Source: Punica granatum
Lineage: Eukaryota > Streptophyta > Magnoliopsida > Myrtales > Lythraceae
Direction: 5' to 3'
DNA length: 64,000 bases
Assembly: GCF_007655135.1 (NCBI RefSeq)
Contig: NC_045130.1
Coordinates: forward strand, 15,376,001 to 15,440,000
How positions within the stretch are numbered: the first letter of the stretch is position 1; every line of letters starts with the position of its first letter. The notes under the pieces are model-generated. The model was not told the origin of the DNA. It did not search any database and saw nothing but the letters and a program-made list of their open reading frames with translations. The translations under genes were made by a program, and so were the position numbers. Of the stretch, positions 10,291-23,345 are shown one piece after another.

Positions 10291-12678
10291 CAAATATGAT
10301 ACCTCTTAGTTTTTAAGGAACACATCGTATCCCCTTTCCCTTTCTCGTAGTAGTTTACCTAATCAGTTGAGCACATTGTAAAAAATAATAATGCAGTAAT
10401 TATTAGCCACCTAATTACCTAAGCTTCATTAGTCAAGGTGCGAAATAATTGAAGTCTTTGAGTTACCCCTTTTTTTGGGTGAAAAGCCTTCGAGTTACTT
10501 TATGTAATATTATGAGAAACAACATTATTAATTAGGTCTTATAAATTTCTTCTTCCTAATTAGGTGTTCATTTGAGTCTTGCGTTATTTCTTCCGAAATT
10601 AATATGTAAGATGCGATAAGGTTTTGCATGTAATGCTGGTACCATGTAGGATTATATTACAAGACATATAGAAAATATTATTTTTAGTAATAATGGATTA
10701 TTTTTGTCAACAATGAGTTTTTTTTTTAATTTTTGTTTACATACTAAAAATCAAAATGACAATCATTATTGGCTTATAATATTGTCGCATGGTACCTCCG
10801 TTACATATAAGTCTTTCTCGTAGGATGTGTGGTAGGTGATTAGCTCGAGCTAGCTAGCTTAGGTAAGTAGAGTACAAAGAATTAATTGACGAATCAAGAT
10901 TAAGTTAACATATCATCCTAGCAGGTGGTATGGACTTTGGAGTACTGTCCTCGTCAAGGAGTCTACTCAAGCTGCTTTGTTTTAGTTATGGAGGGGATGC
11001 ATGAACGGCGGGCGGCCCCCAATATTTCATTTTGTCAATGCATACCCTTAAAAATAATAATAATAATAATAATAATACAGTTTCATATACAAAAATGGAC
11101 TTCAATAATGCAATGCTCAACGATTCATTAATTTTGAAAACCATAACACGACTCGACAAAAAATGAAAAAAGGATATATTATCCTTTCTAGTTAATTGAC
11201 ACTCGTCCTCAATCGGTACTCATAAAGTTTTGATTTTAATTCTCATCAATGGAGTTCCCTAGCCTCCTTTTCTCTGCTATCATATTCTAGTAAGTCTATA
11301 AGCATTTCCTTTTATGATATAACAAATGATATATCTCCAAATCATAAACTTATGGAATAAGGTCCTATATATAACCTTCTAACATAAAATAGATAACCTT
11401 ATCGCTTATTATGGGGGTCGAATGGACATATAAGTATGTGGGTCATATATATATAGATCGACAAGGTACACATGTACCTGAAAATTTCAGGAATGTATAC
11501 GGATTGTCAATAACGTTTATGTGCAGTTTAACGTTGTAATGAAATTAAAGAAGGCTTTACACATGTGGATGAATAGTAGACCTTAAGGTGTGCGGGACAG
11601 TTGGCAGGAAAGAAGAGGGGGAAAAAAAAGTAGGTAGAAATACACTAACAAATCTAACTGAAAAATCTTATCATGGCTTCAAGTAATTTTACTTTTACAA
11701 AATTTTCTGTTATTGTCTTATTGGTTCATTTTAATTAACTGGATAAGTTGATCTCGCGATCAGAAATGGATAATTAATGATTACTTCAAGCGAGGGATAG
11801 AATCTCCCGTAATATATATATATATATATGATTAACACATTCAGCAAATAATTAGAAGGTGACTTAACATATATACTTTTGAGCTATGAAAATTCCCCGA
11901 CTATCGACATAGCAAAGATTGTATTTGATGAACCACATTTGATCTTTTGCATTGATGATGAGAAGGGGTTGGGCAGCTTGAACTCAATTCCCAAAAGGGG
12001 AGAAATCATTGGAATTTGATAGACCATGTTAGCCCTTGGAGTTCTGGATGCCTGGTATACCCATGTGAACCTGTTTTATATTCACCTAAATTGTCAAAAA
12101 CATTAACCAAAAATCTATCATCATGCGTAATACAATTGGAGGAAAAATGGAACATCAAATCAATTTTAATATCCTTTACTATGTATTATATTTTTTAAGT
12201 GGAAAAAAGCATACTTTTCATTCTCTATGTTTGGTTGAATGTTCAATTTCATCCTTAACTTTTTTTTAATTCAATTTCATCCTTTATAACATGTTATGAT
12301 AATCATTTGGTATGTTCCTTTTATCAATCAAACCGTAATATTGTTGATGTGGTAAATAATTTTGTATACATTTTTACATGCGTGGAAATTCTAGGATACA
12401 TTTATTTTTATTTTCAAATATATAAAAATATGCAAAAAATAATTTTGAATATAAAAATATGTGAAAATAAAAAATAATAAGTAATTTTCAATAAAAATAA
12501 AATGATTTGAAGATAAAAGTTGAAATAATATATTATTTTATATATTCTGCCAAAAAAACAATTTTTAATAAAAAATTATTTTTAGAAAATTTTCTTTTTA
12601 TTTCCAAAAACCCATTATATTTAGGAATGGTAAAATTTTTAAAAAAAGTATGTTTTTTTTTTATAACTTCTATGGCTG
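10291..12678. other. Intergenic, AT-rich, no gene
   Basis: Only short random open frames. It contains an (AAT)n microsatellite at about 11053-11076 and a short TA run near 11812-11828. Confidence 0.55.
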
Positions 12679-12850
12679 CGTCAAAATGTTTGGCACTTAT
12701 TCCCTCTTAAGTAAGGTATATGGTTCAAGTCTTGTGAATGGAGAAAATCAATGCTGAGAAAGTTTTACACCCTTAAAATGCTGACCTGGCTCAAATTGGA
12801 TTAGTTAGGGTCTATTGGACTTCCGAATACCATAATACACACTGAAAATG
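12679..12850 (+). repeat. SINE-like dispersed repeat S1, copy 2
   Basis: Shows the B-box-like TGGTTCAAGTCTTGTGAATG at about 12720 and the family tail CATAATACACACTGAAAAT. The 5' block is diverged. Confidence 0.6.
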
Positions 12851-13261
12851 ATTATTTTGTTCTTTCAGAATAAAATTTTATATTTTATTCATTTTTTTCA
12901 GTTTCAAAATTATTTTTCTATTTATTTGAAACTAAAAATAATTATATTCTATAATTGCCACGTATGCAAAATTATACATGCTGCACGAGATTATTTGCCT
13001 TATCAGCAATATTGAACCATTTGATTTATAAAAATAACAAATCAAACAATTGTCATAATATAAAGGACGAAATATCTGACCAAACGTAGAGGACTAAGAG
13101 CGTGCTTTCCCTACATTGAATTACCTATGAAGATGATTGAGTCTCAAAAGTCCAGTTTTCTCTCGTTTTCCTAGTGATTCATCAAACAAATGTCTATACA
13201 AATATGAAATCGATTCCACATGTATGAGAGGCAGATTAAGGAATTACTATTGCCTAATTAA

Positions 13262-13392
13262 ACTTTTTTTTTATTATAAGAGATGTTTATGGCCTAGCAC
13301 ATAATAATAAAGAGGCAATGATAGTCCTACCGAATATCGAACCTGAAACTTCTTAATTACCAGGCGAGAGCGTGCGCCATTGTACTGTACGT
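13262..13392 (+). repeat. Dispersed repeat S2, copy 1
   Basis: Shares with 14545-14700 and 54160-54304 the landmarks AATAAAGAGGCA, GAACCTGAAACTTCTTAATTA and GCGAGAGCGTGCGCCATTGT. Non-coding; the class is unknown. Confidence 0.6.
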
Positions 13393-14544
13393 CTTTTGAT
13401 TTTGCTAATTGAACTTACTTGCATTGTGTCTACTCTCTTCTTGTTGCCCAAACTTGCATCATAAGGTTCTCCTTTTTCTTCTTATTTTTTTTCATTTTCC
13501 TTGTTCAAGGCTAAAATGATAATAAAGAAAAGAAAAGTGGAAGGTGAACCATAGCCCACATTCACAACCACAACCACATTCAAAATCTTTTCCCATACTC
13601 CCTCAATTTCTCTTTTTCGTTTTTGTTTTTTCTTTCCCCAATTTCATCATATTCCCCTCCCTCCAACCCAACTCTTCTAGAAACCCTCTCTCTCTCATGC
13701 ATGTTATATGTCATGATATGTTATCGATGTCAATAGAATAAATACACCCAACTACCCTCTGCGGTCTCATGTCCGAGAAGGGCCAAAACAAGTTGGTTCT
13801 TTTACAATTGGCCGTACCCTCCGACCAACTTAATAACCTCACGAGGAAAAAAATATATATTAATGTAATTTTCCTCATCGAACCACAAAAAATGTTTGGT
13901 CCTCTTGTTTAGTAATCTTGTACCCTTAATCAACTCGAAGAGGTTGTGGTACCATCCGGGCTGCGGTCTTTTGATTAATAACTACCACTCATAATATGTC
14001 TGGCACTATCCCGAGGAATGAGCAAAACTTGAACCAATTACTACCATAAATTCTTGAGCATAGTTTTCGATCTGTGAAGGTCATTCTCCCTGGTTTCATA
14101 ACCATATATATGCTAGGCCTACCAATGAGTGTCATTTATTTCATCAGTGGAAGAGCTTTACATTTTAATACACTAATCCGACTCGACTGAATTGGTTGAA
14201 AACCATTAAATTTATGGTTATCAAGATTCACACTAAAAAAATTGTCCTTCATTCTTATGAATATATTATTATTATTAAAGAAAGACGGTCTTAAACAGAA
14301 GAGTTAGATTATAGGTTCAGCTCATGAGATTATACTTAGAACGACTCAACTTGAGAACTGTAAAATGTTTTGTTTTAAATAATTTCGAAGACGAGTTTGG
14401 TGCGCGCAAACCGGTTCCAAACCAAAATCACATAATATCAAATATATATTATGGATTATAATTTCAGGAATAATCGAACCCCATTTGCCTTCGTTCCTAT
14501 ATAAAATATTTGCGTCATTCACCGATTTAACATGTGTTTGATCC
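13393..14544. other. Intergenic, nothing recognised
   Basis: Contains a pyrimidine-rich tract (13480-13700) and no supported gene. Confidence 0.5.
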
Positions 14545-14700
14545 AAACTTTTTTTTTTGTTACAAGGAAGGATATGGGCCTATAACAAAGAAATAGAAAT
14601 CCTAATGACTAATAAAGAGGCACGGATAATCTCATTAAGTATTGAATCTGGAACTTCTTAGTTATCATGCGAAAGTATGCGCCTTGTATTACCCGTTTGA
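14545..14700 (+). repeat. Dispersed repeat S2, copy 2
   Basis: Best preserved of the three: GGATATGGGCCTATAACAAAG, AATCCTAATGACTAATAAAG, TGGAACTTCTTAGTTATCAT, then CGAAAGTATGCGCC. Confidence 0.6.
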
Positions 14701-14849
14701 TCCAACTTTGATTCTAATTAATTATGATGAATATTACGCAATCAATAATAACTGTTCAAATAGCACGTGGGGAGAAATTCAGGTTGTTTCTGTATTTATT
14801 TCCTTCGGGCAAACAATGACCTGATTAAAATGTGCAGAACTAACGTGGC

Positions 14850-15030
14850 TTGCTTCAAATGGTTCGGTGTTTGTTTGTCTTAAACAAATATTTCGGATTC
14901 GAGTTTTGTGAATGAAAAAAATTCACGATGAAAGAGTTTTACCATTTATTGAAAAGACCTGACTCGAAATGGGAATTAATCGGGACCCATTGAATTTTCG
15001 GAAATCAAAATGTGTACCGAAAAATGTGTA
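14850..15030 (+). repeat. SINE-like dispersed repeat S1, copy 3
   Basis: Has GCTTCAAATGGTTCGG, the GGATTCGAGTTTTGTGAATG block, GATGAAAGAGTTTTACC, GGGACCCATTGAATTTTC and the tail GTGTACCGAAAAATG. Confidence 0.65.
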
Positions 15031-16101
15031 AACGTGTCTGACGCTGGAAATGCATGGAATGAAATTGAACGATACATAACGTCAAAAACTTTTTAGAAAC
15101 ATAGCAAAGACATCATTAATTGTTAAAGCCTCCCCCGGCTGCTATATTTATTAAAGAAAACTCATCACCGTGCACGAGGTTGGAATTATCATCTGTGATT
15201 ATACGTCAAAGAACGTGGGAATTAGTTGGATACATATACCTATATATTGGACTCTTCATATACTTTCAAACCTGAACCTTGGACAAGAATAGGACTGATT
15301 ATGTGTTCATGTCTCTATATAATGATAAACACAGGGAAATACTTGTTAATGAGCTATTTTCCAAGAGTGCAAGAAGCTGCCCACTTCAATTTCTCTTTAG
15401 CTCAATAGTTTTTAGCCCAACGAAGAACAATCGGAAAATCGGGGTAGGTAGCCACATAAAGACCACTACAGTAAAGCTATTCTCCTTGATAGCTAGATTC
15501 TCAGTCTAATATGTGACAAGACATAGGTTATTCAAGTTTGCCCAACTTGTCTAACGTGAAATGAAGATTGTTACTATCACGTCAATTGGAATCACATTCA
15601 ATTTACGTTCGGGATCGGAAGCACGTACAACATGCTTGGCCATGGAAGCTGCCATCACGAGAGACCATATATATATATGTATGTCATGTGTCCAAAAGCA
15701 CTTTAGTTAGCTAGCTTGGATTAGGTGATAAGCATGAGCATGTGTGTAAGGTACAATACATTTATCAAAGCTTTTATATACCAAGTCCAATAGATTATAT
15801 ATATAGTACCTTAAATGCTTTGCCCTCCATCCAAAACCCTAGCAAGAACACCTAACTGCAGGGAGTTTACCAACAGTTGGTGTGCGTCTGTGCCCTTCAC
15901 TCGAACTCAATTATTACATATAAGCCGATGGATCCCCCCTCCTTTTATAATATTATCAGTGGGGTAAAGAAGCCCACCGGCCACTCCTTCCCATAATACC
16001 TATTCTCACCAACTCGCATCTAGAAGCCCTATCTATCCATATCTCTATTAGGTTGGCTCACCACTTCCCTATCTCACTTCTCCCCACCAAAAGAGACTTA
16101 T
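15031..16101. other. Upstream region of the MYB gene
   Basis: Non-coding. It holds a GGTAGGT (15443-15449, reverse of AC-I ACCTACC) and an imperfect palindrome CCAACAGTTGG near 15870 that matches generic MYB sites. Confidence 0.45.
15443..15449 (-). promoter_or_regulatory. AC-element-like MYB site upstream of MYB gene
   Basis: GGTAGGT reads ACCTACC on the minus strand, the AC-I element bound by R2R3-MYBs of phenylpropanoid control. It lies about 905 bp upstream of the MYB start codon. A 7-mer match is weak by itself. Confidence 0.25.
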
Positions 16102-16109
16102 TATATAAT
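16102..16109 (+). promoter_or_regulatory. Candidate TATA box of MYB gene
   Basis: TATATAAT lies 245 bp upstream of the start codon, in a CT-rich plant-type promoter. Transcription would begin roughly 30 bp downstream, giving a leader of a little over 200 nt. Confidence 0.4.
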
Positions 16110-16353
16110 CCCAACTTATGTCCTCACAAGGGCCGGCTCTTTTGTCCCTTCGACCCCCCGTACAAATTAAATAAACACACACACACATAGCCATATTATT
16201 CTATTCGTTTGTTTGCTATTCTCTTGTCCCCCATACTCCTACTTCCACACTACTTCTACTATTAGAACAACAGTTAGCTGCAACTGGTGAGAGTTCATTC
16301 ATTTCATACGAGGGAGGGGAAGGGGGGGGATTGCGAATATTGAGTGTTCAATC

Positions 16354-17237
16354 ATGGGGAGGTCTCCATGTTGTGAGAAAGCTCACACCAACAAAGGGGC
16401 ATGGACCAAGGAGGAGGATGACAAGCTCATTGCCTACATCCGTACCCACGGCGAGGGCTGCTGGCGTTCCCTCCCCAAGGCCGCGGGACTGCTCCGCTGC
16501 GGGAAGAGCTGCCGGCTCCGCTGGATTAATTACCTCCGGCCCGACCTCAAACGCGGGAACTTCACCGAAGAGGAGGACGAGCTCATCATCAAGCTCCACA
16601 GCCTTCTTGGTAACAAGTAAGTCCTCCCGAGTGAATGATATTAAGTCGCCATCATGGGAACTATTCTGTCTAGCCGGACCGCAGTTTTTTATTAATGAAC
16701 TTATTATATTTGTGCTGACGCGTATGTCCTGTGGCGTATAGGTGGTCTCTGATTGCGAGCAGATTGCCGGGAAGGACGGACAATGAGATAAAGAACTACT
16801 GGAATACGCACATCAGGAGGAAGCTCTTGAACCGGGGGATCGACCCCGTGACCCACCGGCCACTCAATGAGCCGGCAGCTTCTCTTCTGAGCGACGTCCC
16901 GAATGCTACCACCATATCTTTTGGAACCTCCAAGGAACAAGAGGAAGAGAACAACGATAAAAACAACAACAGCTCTAGTGGATTTTTGTGCCAAGAAAGG
17001 AGTCCAGACTTGAGCCTTGAGCTGAGAATAAGCCCTCCTGCCAGCTCTCAGTACCAAAGTGATGATCAGCCACTGAAAATTGTTGGGGAAAAGAAGTTTT
17101 GTTTTGATTGCAGTTTGGGGCTTAGGAACAGCAGCAGAGAGTGCGGCTGTGGGGTTGGGAGCAGTACTGCCAGTGGCAACATTATTGGGTATGACTTCTT
17201 GGGCTTGAAGACAGGGGTGTTGGATTACAGAAGCTAA
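16354..17237 (+). CDS. MYB308-like: R2R3-MYB repressor, subgroup 4 (MYB4/MYB308-like)
   Basis: Two exons, 16354-16616 and 16742-17237, with a 125-bp intron (donor GTAAGT, acceptor TATAG), give 252 aa. The N terminus [17 protein letters not shown] is canonical. R2 spans about 14-61 and R3 about 67-112, with the Trp repeats intact. R3 carries the bHLH-binding signature at 76-95 (E76, L77, K80, L84, L91, R95). Downstream come motif C1 ([14 protein letters not shown], 116-129), the EAR repressor motif [11 protein letters not shown] (177-187), a Cys cluster C208/C211/C222/C224 matching the subgroup 4 zinc-finger-like motif, and [15 protein letters not shown] at the end. Known role: nuclear repressor of C4H and other phenylpropanoid/lignin genes at AC elements. 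Oddity: the stop falls right after YRS, where relatives usually continue with LEMK. Confidence 0.95.
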
Positions 17238-17611
17238 TTAGGGAGGGATAATACTAATGGATTGTAAAAAGAAAAGGGGAAAAAAAATCAGTGACCAAGT
17301 AAGAAAAAGGAGAAATTTTTAAAAAGGGATTTTATATGAATTCAAGAATCTCTTTTATGATATGATCTCTTTACTTTTTTCTTTTCTTTTTCTCCTAATA
17401 CTTATGACTTTTAGGTATGTATATATATATATATTCTTCCCTCCAGCGTATAATGTGGATTATATTTTTTAATTTATATATTCTAATTTTATTAGATTAC
17501 AATAGAAGTTCACCTCACAAGAAGCTTTTTCCACTTCTCTACGTAGAAAATGAAGAAATAGTAGAGCACCAAACAAGCTCCTGTGAAATTCCCTTTTAAT
17601 TATCACCGATA
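17238..17611. other. 3' flank of the MYB gene
   Basis: Presumed 3'UTR and A/T-rich downstream DNA. No other gene. Confidence 0.45.
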
Positions 17612-17789
17612 TGAGTTGATTCAAACGGTTCGATACTTATTTCTCTTATGTAGGATCTCATATTCGAGTATTATAAATAGAGAAAATTCATATTATAAGA
17701 GTTTTATTCTCTTAGTGGGTCAACTAAGCTCGAACTGGACTAGTCGGCACCGTTGAGCTTCCTGATACTATAGTACACACCGAAAAATG
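17612..17789 (+). repeat. SINE-like dispersed repeat S1, copy 4
   Basis: Contains TTCAAACGGTTCGATACTTA, CATATTCGAGTATTATAAAT, AAGAGTTTTATTCTC and the tail AGTACACACCGAAAAATG. It lies about 370 bp downstream of the MYB stop codon. Confidence 0.65.
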
Positions 17790-20266
17790 CTCTTCATGAA
17801 ATATTACATGACCACCTCATGGTCATCACGTTCACGCAGATGCCTGACCAAGAATTGATTCCAGTTCATTGATTGAGAATAACTCGGGCTCACTCAAAAA
17901 AAAAAAAATCTTTTGCCTGTTTTCCCATGACCTAATATAGAAGTTAAAGTTGAAGTTTTCTTTCTTCTTCTTTTTTTTGGGTGAATAGAAGTTAAAGTTT
18001 TTCCCCCCTTCATTTTCCCTCAAAAAAGAGAATCCTTTTTATTTCTTTTTTTAAAGAAAAAGTTGGTTTTTTTGCTCCCCCCTTCGCTCAGAGTATGGAA
18101 GATATTTTTAAAGGGGGGAGGCCTAGTAATGGTGGTTGGTTGTAATCTGGAGCAGGTTGGGATAAAGGAAGGGATATCATTAAATGATCTTTTCTGCTAT
18201 CAGCCACAAAGCTGAAGGGGAAAGGAAACAAAAGGCTCTATTTCCTTTTTGACTCTTTATATGTTCTTCCCCCCAACATCAATGATCCTTTTGAATTTTA
18301 TCTGTTCCATTCCAATCAGTTAGATGCTTTTCTTTTTGTTGATCCGATCGATCAATGAGCTGGTTAAGCTCTATATATAGTGATATGATAGGAACAGACA
18401 TATATGCGACAAAACTAAAAAAAGGAAAAAAAAAATCATCTCTTGAATTGGAGAAAGAGAGGAGACATTATTTGACGCCATTGAGGTCCACCCACAAACC
18501 AAATTGACAATGAATTGGTATATATGTGTAAAGGCATAAAAAGAAATTAGTGGTCATGGTCATGGTTTATATTGTAAGGATTTCAAGATTCAAATAGGTC
18601 AAGAGACGATTATATATTATCTCAGCTTATTCATTCAAATTATTTATTTATTTTGTTACCAGAGATCTCATAAGTCTATTATAATGAAATATTCATTCGA
18701 ATTATTTGAGTTAAAGATTCTAATAAGCGTTATTCACAATATACATGTGCAATATGTTGGATATTGTGTGGTAATATATTTTCGAGGTTTTGAGTGTAAA
18801 AAGTACATTGATATATATTATATATATATATATATATCTGATAATTAAGAGACATGTCTTGACATATAATAATAAATACGAATCCTGCTTTTACACGCAT
18901 TGAATACCGTTGTTCTGGATCGAAGCCATGGGGAAGCGGATTCATTAGGAAAAGTGATTATGTAGTTGATTCGTGTGAATTAGGAGTACCCCCTCCACAT
19001 TTCTCTTTTGAAGCTTTTAATCTTATGAATTAGATTCTTTGAGGGGTTTTTGTCTTTTATGTAAAAACGAAAAAGGGAGGGATCAATTTTCAATTGGAGG
19101 GAAGGAATTTGGATAAGCTGTGAGAGGAGGAGATAATGGGTCAGATGGAGTGGTTGGTAACCTATCTTTTTGCACAGCACAATTATTATAAAAGTTGAAC
19201 AAAAAAAAGCATCACAATAATATAAATAAAAATATGATAAAAGCCATCTGAAATAATAAAAAATAATATATTGTGGGGGCAACTAACCTCTGTGTCTGTA
19301 GTTAGCATATTGTTTCTACCAACCTAACAATAATTTAAGTGTTCTATGATCCGATCGACCAACCATCGGATTCGGACATAAATGGAATGAATTACTTTTC
19401 TCAATTTTTTTCATTTGATATTCGCTGGGATCCATCTTCTAATGATGTATTGCGAATTAATGAAACAATCATATATTTATAACAAGTTGGAATTTATTGA
19501 TCAAAGAAATTAATAAGATCCACTGAATACCTACCTAAATGAAAAAAAAAACGATCCATTGAATATATATATATATATAGAGAGATCCATATAACCATCT
19601 TTTGTTTCATCCTAGATTGAGTAATCATTCACTTGCGAGGCATATGGCTGTGGTTGTGTTTGACTAATTACTTAGGGTTAGCCAATTGTGTTTGCAGATT
19701 GGACATCTTCTAACGAGATTGGATATTGAGTGGACATATTGCAAAGAAAGTAGTGTCTAATATTATCTTTCCCAATTTGGGAGTGTTTATTGTCGCTTCT
19801 ACAGACACCAATAAATTAATAAGGTTATTAAACTAAAACATATATGGACTTTTATTTGGCTAAATAGTTATATAAACACATATGTATAACTATTTCCGTT
19901 ATTAGTCTAATTAATAATTTAGAGAAAGGAAATGCATGAAAAGTGTGTACATAGATACGGTGTGCAGTGCACCATTTAATAATGAAACTTCGTGATTATT
20001 ATTTGTTCATATATGGGGACGGGACTTCGAGAAAGAGATATTCAAATCTCTCTATAATTTATTTTTATAGATAAAAAATTCTTCTATTTTCGATTAATGT
20101 AAAAAAATTTCCTACTTTTAGGTGGAGAACTCTCGAGAACGAATATACTGTTATTGGATTTTTCACTTTGTTCACAGGCAATGGTATTAATTAATTAAAG
20201 ATTGTAAACAAAAAAGAAAATCTATTAGAGATTCAACCAAAAAGGAAAAAAAAGGACACATTATAA
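17790..20266. other. Intergenic, no gene
   Basis: AT-rich with several TA microsatellites. It includes overlapping AC-II/AC-III-like ACCAACCTAAC at 19318-19328. Open frames on either strand are low-complexity. Confidence 0.5.
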
Positions 20267-20446
20267 CTAGTACAAGAACCCCGCTTCGCTGGCGCAATAC
20301 TTATTTTTTTTATCGTTATCTTACATGATTGTAAATCTTGTGACTTTTTCCATAAAAGTAATTTTATTATTATTTATTATATGGCAATCATTTCATTAGA
20401 AACATATACTAAATATAAGTAACTAGTAATTGAAGAAAGTTAAATA
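20267..20446 (-). mobile_element. Possible Helitron 3' end, minus strand
   Basis: Read on the minus strand, GCGCCAGCGAAGCGGGG is followed by TTCTTGTA and CTAG, then T, which is the order of a Helitron 3' end (GC-rich hairpin, short spacer, CTRR, T). The stem is weak. No 5' TC end is assigned, because the plus-strand Helitron starts at 20447. Confidence 0.35.
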
Positions 20447-21169
20447 TCTATATCTATCTAAAATACTAAAAGGCGGGTCAAAGTATCGAGAAGTGCCACT
20501 TAGGACGAATGAGACTTCTCTTTACATGACCCTTTATCTGACCGCCAATAGCCATGTCACAACTAGTATAATATTATGTTGCCACATCGTAATTATTTGC
20601 AATCATGGATGATGAAAAGATTAACATAATAAATCTATTAAATTGTTCATATTTTGCTTGGTGGTTTTACATTTTGATTGAGGCATTTGCAATCATGAAT
20701 GTGTTTGATTTTAGAGTTGAGTTGAGTTGAGTTTTGGTTTTAATTGGTTTGTAATAATTGTATTGTTGAATTATGAAAAAAAGTGTGAAAAAGTAATGAA
20801 TAGTTGAAAGAAAGTAATGATTGTGTTGTTGAATTGTGAAAAAAATAATGAATAGTTGAGAGAATTTAATATTAAAAATTGAATTGAATGGTTAAAAAAA
20901 ATTTTAAAAATGAAAAAATTAATGATTATGTTGTTGAATTGAAGATAAATAGAGTTGAGTTGAGCAGAGCTAAATTTCCAGGAAAATATATTAGTTTAGG
21001 CACTCATTGAAATATTAAATTTCTAAGAATATATATAATATTAGTCAACCAGAATAATTAATATAAACAATGATAAAGATACAAATTATTTTTGTAGAGT
21101 TATAACAAAAATTTTATCGATTATCGCAACCATTCTAGCTCGCGCATATGCGCGGGCCTATTCATCTAG
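20447..21169 (+). mobile_element. Non-autonomous Helitron, 723 bp
   Basis: The 5' end is A followed by TCTATATCTATCTAAAATAC, like known plant Helitron starts. The 3' end has a palindromic hairpin at 21138-21157 (core CGCGCATATGCGCG), an 8-nt spacer and CTAG (21166-21169), followed by T. Insertion between A and T without target duplication is as expected for Helitrons. There is no Rep/helicase coding. The interior (20690-20960) has repeated GTTGTTGAATTGTGAA units and a GAGTTGAGTTGAGTT motif. Confidence 0.72.
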
Positions 21170-23306
21170 TTTAAGATAGTGTTGGCTTAGTGCTATCAAA
21201 TTATTAAAAAGAATATATTAGACCCATGGACCTCTCTTATAATCCAAAAAATTATTAAAAAGAATAATATGTTATAGAGTCAAAGATTTTTTTTAATAAG
21301 CTGTTATGACAATTTTTAGAGTAAAATATAAGAATAAAAGTATCAATAATAAGGTGGTGACGATGAAAATGGTTTGATCAATAAATAACCAATTCTTAAA
21401 AGACAAAAATTGTTCAAGGTTGGAGAACAATTATGATAATATTTTCAAAAGTTTTTTGGAATAAGAAAATAAAAAAGTCCTTATAATATTACGTGATTCT
21501 CTCATAAAATAACTTGAGAACAATTTTGCTATATCATAAGAATTTTACCTTAAAAATGATGAAGACAACTGTATATAGAGTCATTTACTAATTTAGATAT
21601 ACAAAATTCAAGTACTCCTCATATAAAAAAGTGATTAATATTTAAATTAAAAACCATATTGAAAATAAAAGAGTATAAAACATGTTAAATTTAATAAGAG
21701 ACAATAGACATTAACTTATTTTTATACAACTCTATATATCCATAGTATGAAAGTTGTCTAAGGTTCAATAAATTATTTAATGATAATATTCACTTTGGTA
21801 GTTTTATCCGTAATGAGAGCATATGTGAAAATGAAAACAAAAGGAAAAGAGAAGGTATTGATAACAGAATGTAGGAAGAGTGGAGAAAATATGAGACTAA
21901 CATGCAACAAAAAAAAAGAAAAAAAAATTCAAAAAAACAAAATATAAGAAAGTAAAAGAATAATAAAAATGAGAAAAATTGAATTGAGAGTTTTGAACAT
22001 GAAACAATGGACACAATTAGCCATGTCTCTACCAGTACAGCACAAAAAAACTTATCCTCATCTCTCCCTTTCTTTAAATATTTTTCAATTATGTGGGGGT
22101 CTAAAAACTAAATTTAGGAATATGAAGAGTTCATATTTGAGAGGCCGTTAAATTTCTGAAACTGTTGATGTGGCAAAATATTGTTACACAAATCAAGACT
22201 TTCTATTGCATGATATTTTAGAGCCAAAAGTAAATACCTATATTAGATTTGAAGGGGAAACAACTTTATTTTAAATTTCTTTTCGAATGTTATTTACTTA
22301 TTTTATCGATGGAGAAAGAAAGAATGTCATCGTTGATCCAACGAGTGCATCAATTTTTTATGTAACATACATTGGGGTTTAAATTATTTAAAAGTATTTT
22401 ATATCTAGAAATATTAATTTCAGATATCAAGTTGTTTTTCAGTCATAAAGAAGGCTCGTAAGTCTAATACAAAGATATGAAATAATGCGAAATAAAAGGG
22501 TATGTAAGTCTCACTGGTGAGAATCAAACTCATGATCTCTTAGTTTCAAATCAACGTCTATCGCAATAAGACCCATTCCTCAATCGTTTTTATTTTTTGT
22601 TAAAGAATGTGGATAAATTTAAAAAGCTTTGTATACCCAAAATATGTAAAAAGATTTGTTCAATTTGATTTATATGATGCGTTCAGGTTCCTTAATTTAA
22701 CTTTGAATTTAACTTTTTCCATGATGTGAAATATTGTAGACACACATGAGAACATTGTTTACACAAAATACAATCGATTCTAACTGTAGCATAAACTTAA
22801 ATGGCTTCTCTTGCTCATGACATTCTAGTGGTTCATTAAAATTTAAGAAAGAATTCGCTCCCCGGCCCCTGAGCTTCCGGGTTAAATTAACCTATATATA
22901 TAATGCTTGCTTCATCATTTAAATATCAAAAGAGTTCCTTATATCAAAAGAAACAATAGATTAAAAAAAAAGATCCACTTTATCCTAATTAAGATCAGTC
23001 TAAAAATTGTGTCAATTATTTGTACCACTTGTCAACCTATGACTCCTGCTATCGATATGCTTGGTTAGCATATGCTATGGTACATAAAATTGAGGATATA
23101 CATATGAATCAAGATGTTTTTATTGGGAGAAAAAGATAAATAAAGGTAAAATTTTCTGTCGATAAAAATAAATTTTAGAATTATTTCCGGTTGAAGGTGA
23201 GCATAACTCAAATAAATTTATTTCATTATTTTTCCATTACAATTACGTTGCCCCAGATTGCTCCGTAGCTTCAATGAGGATAACATTCTAATTTAGATTT
23301 AGATAC

Positions 23307-23312
<6 letters not shown>
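21170..23312. other. Intergenic, very AT-rich
   Basis: Long A/T tracts with no supported gene. Sequence near 22505-22565 (AATCAAACTCATGATCTCTT) resembles tRNA-derived repeat blocks, but no complete element is visible. Confidence 0.5.

Positions 23313-23342
<30 letters not shown>
23313..23342. repeat. (TA)n microsatellite
   Basis: About 15 TA units in non-coding DNA. Confidence 0.9.
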
Positions 23343-23345
<3 letters not shown>

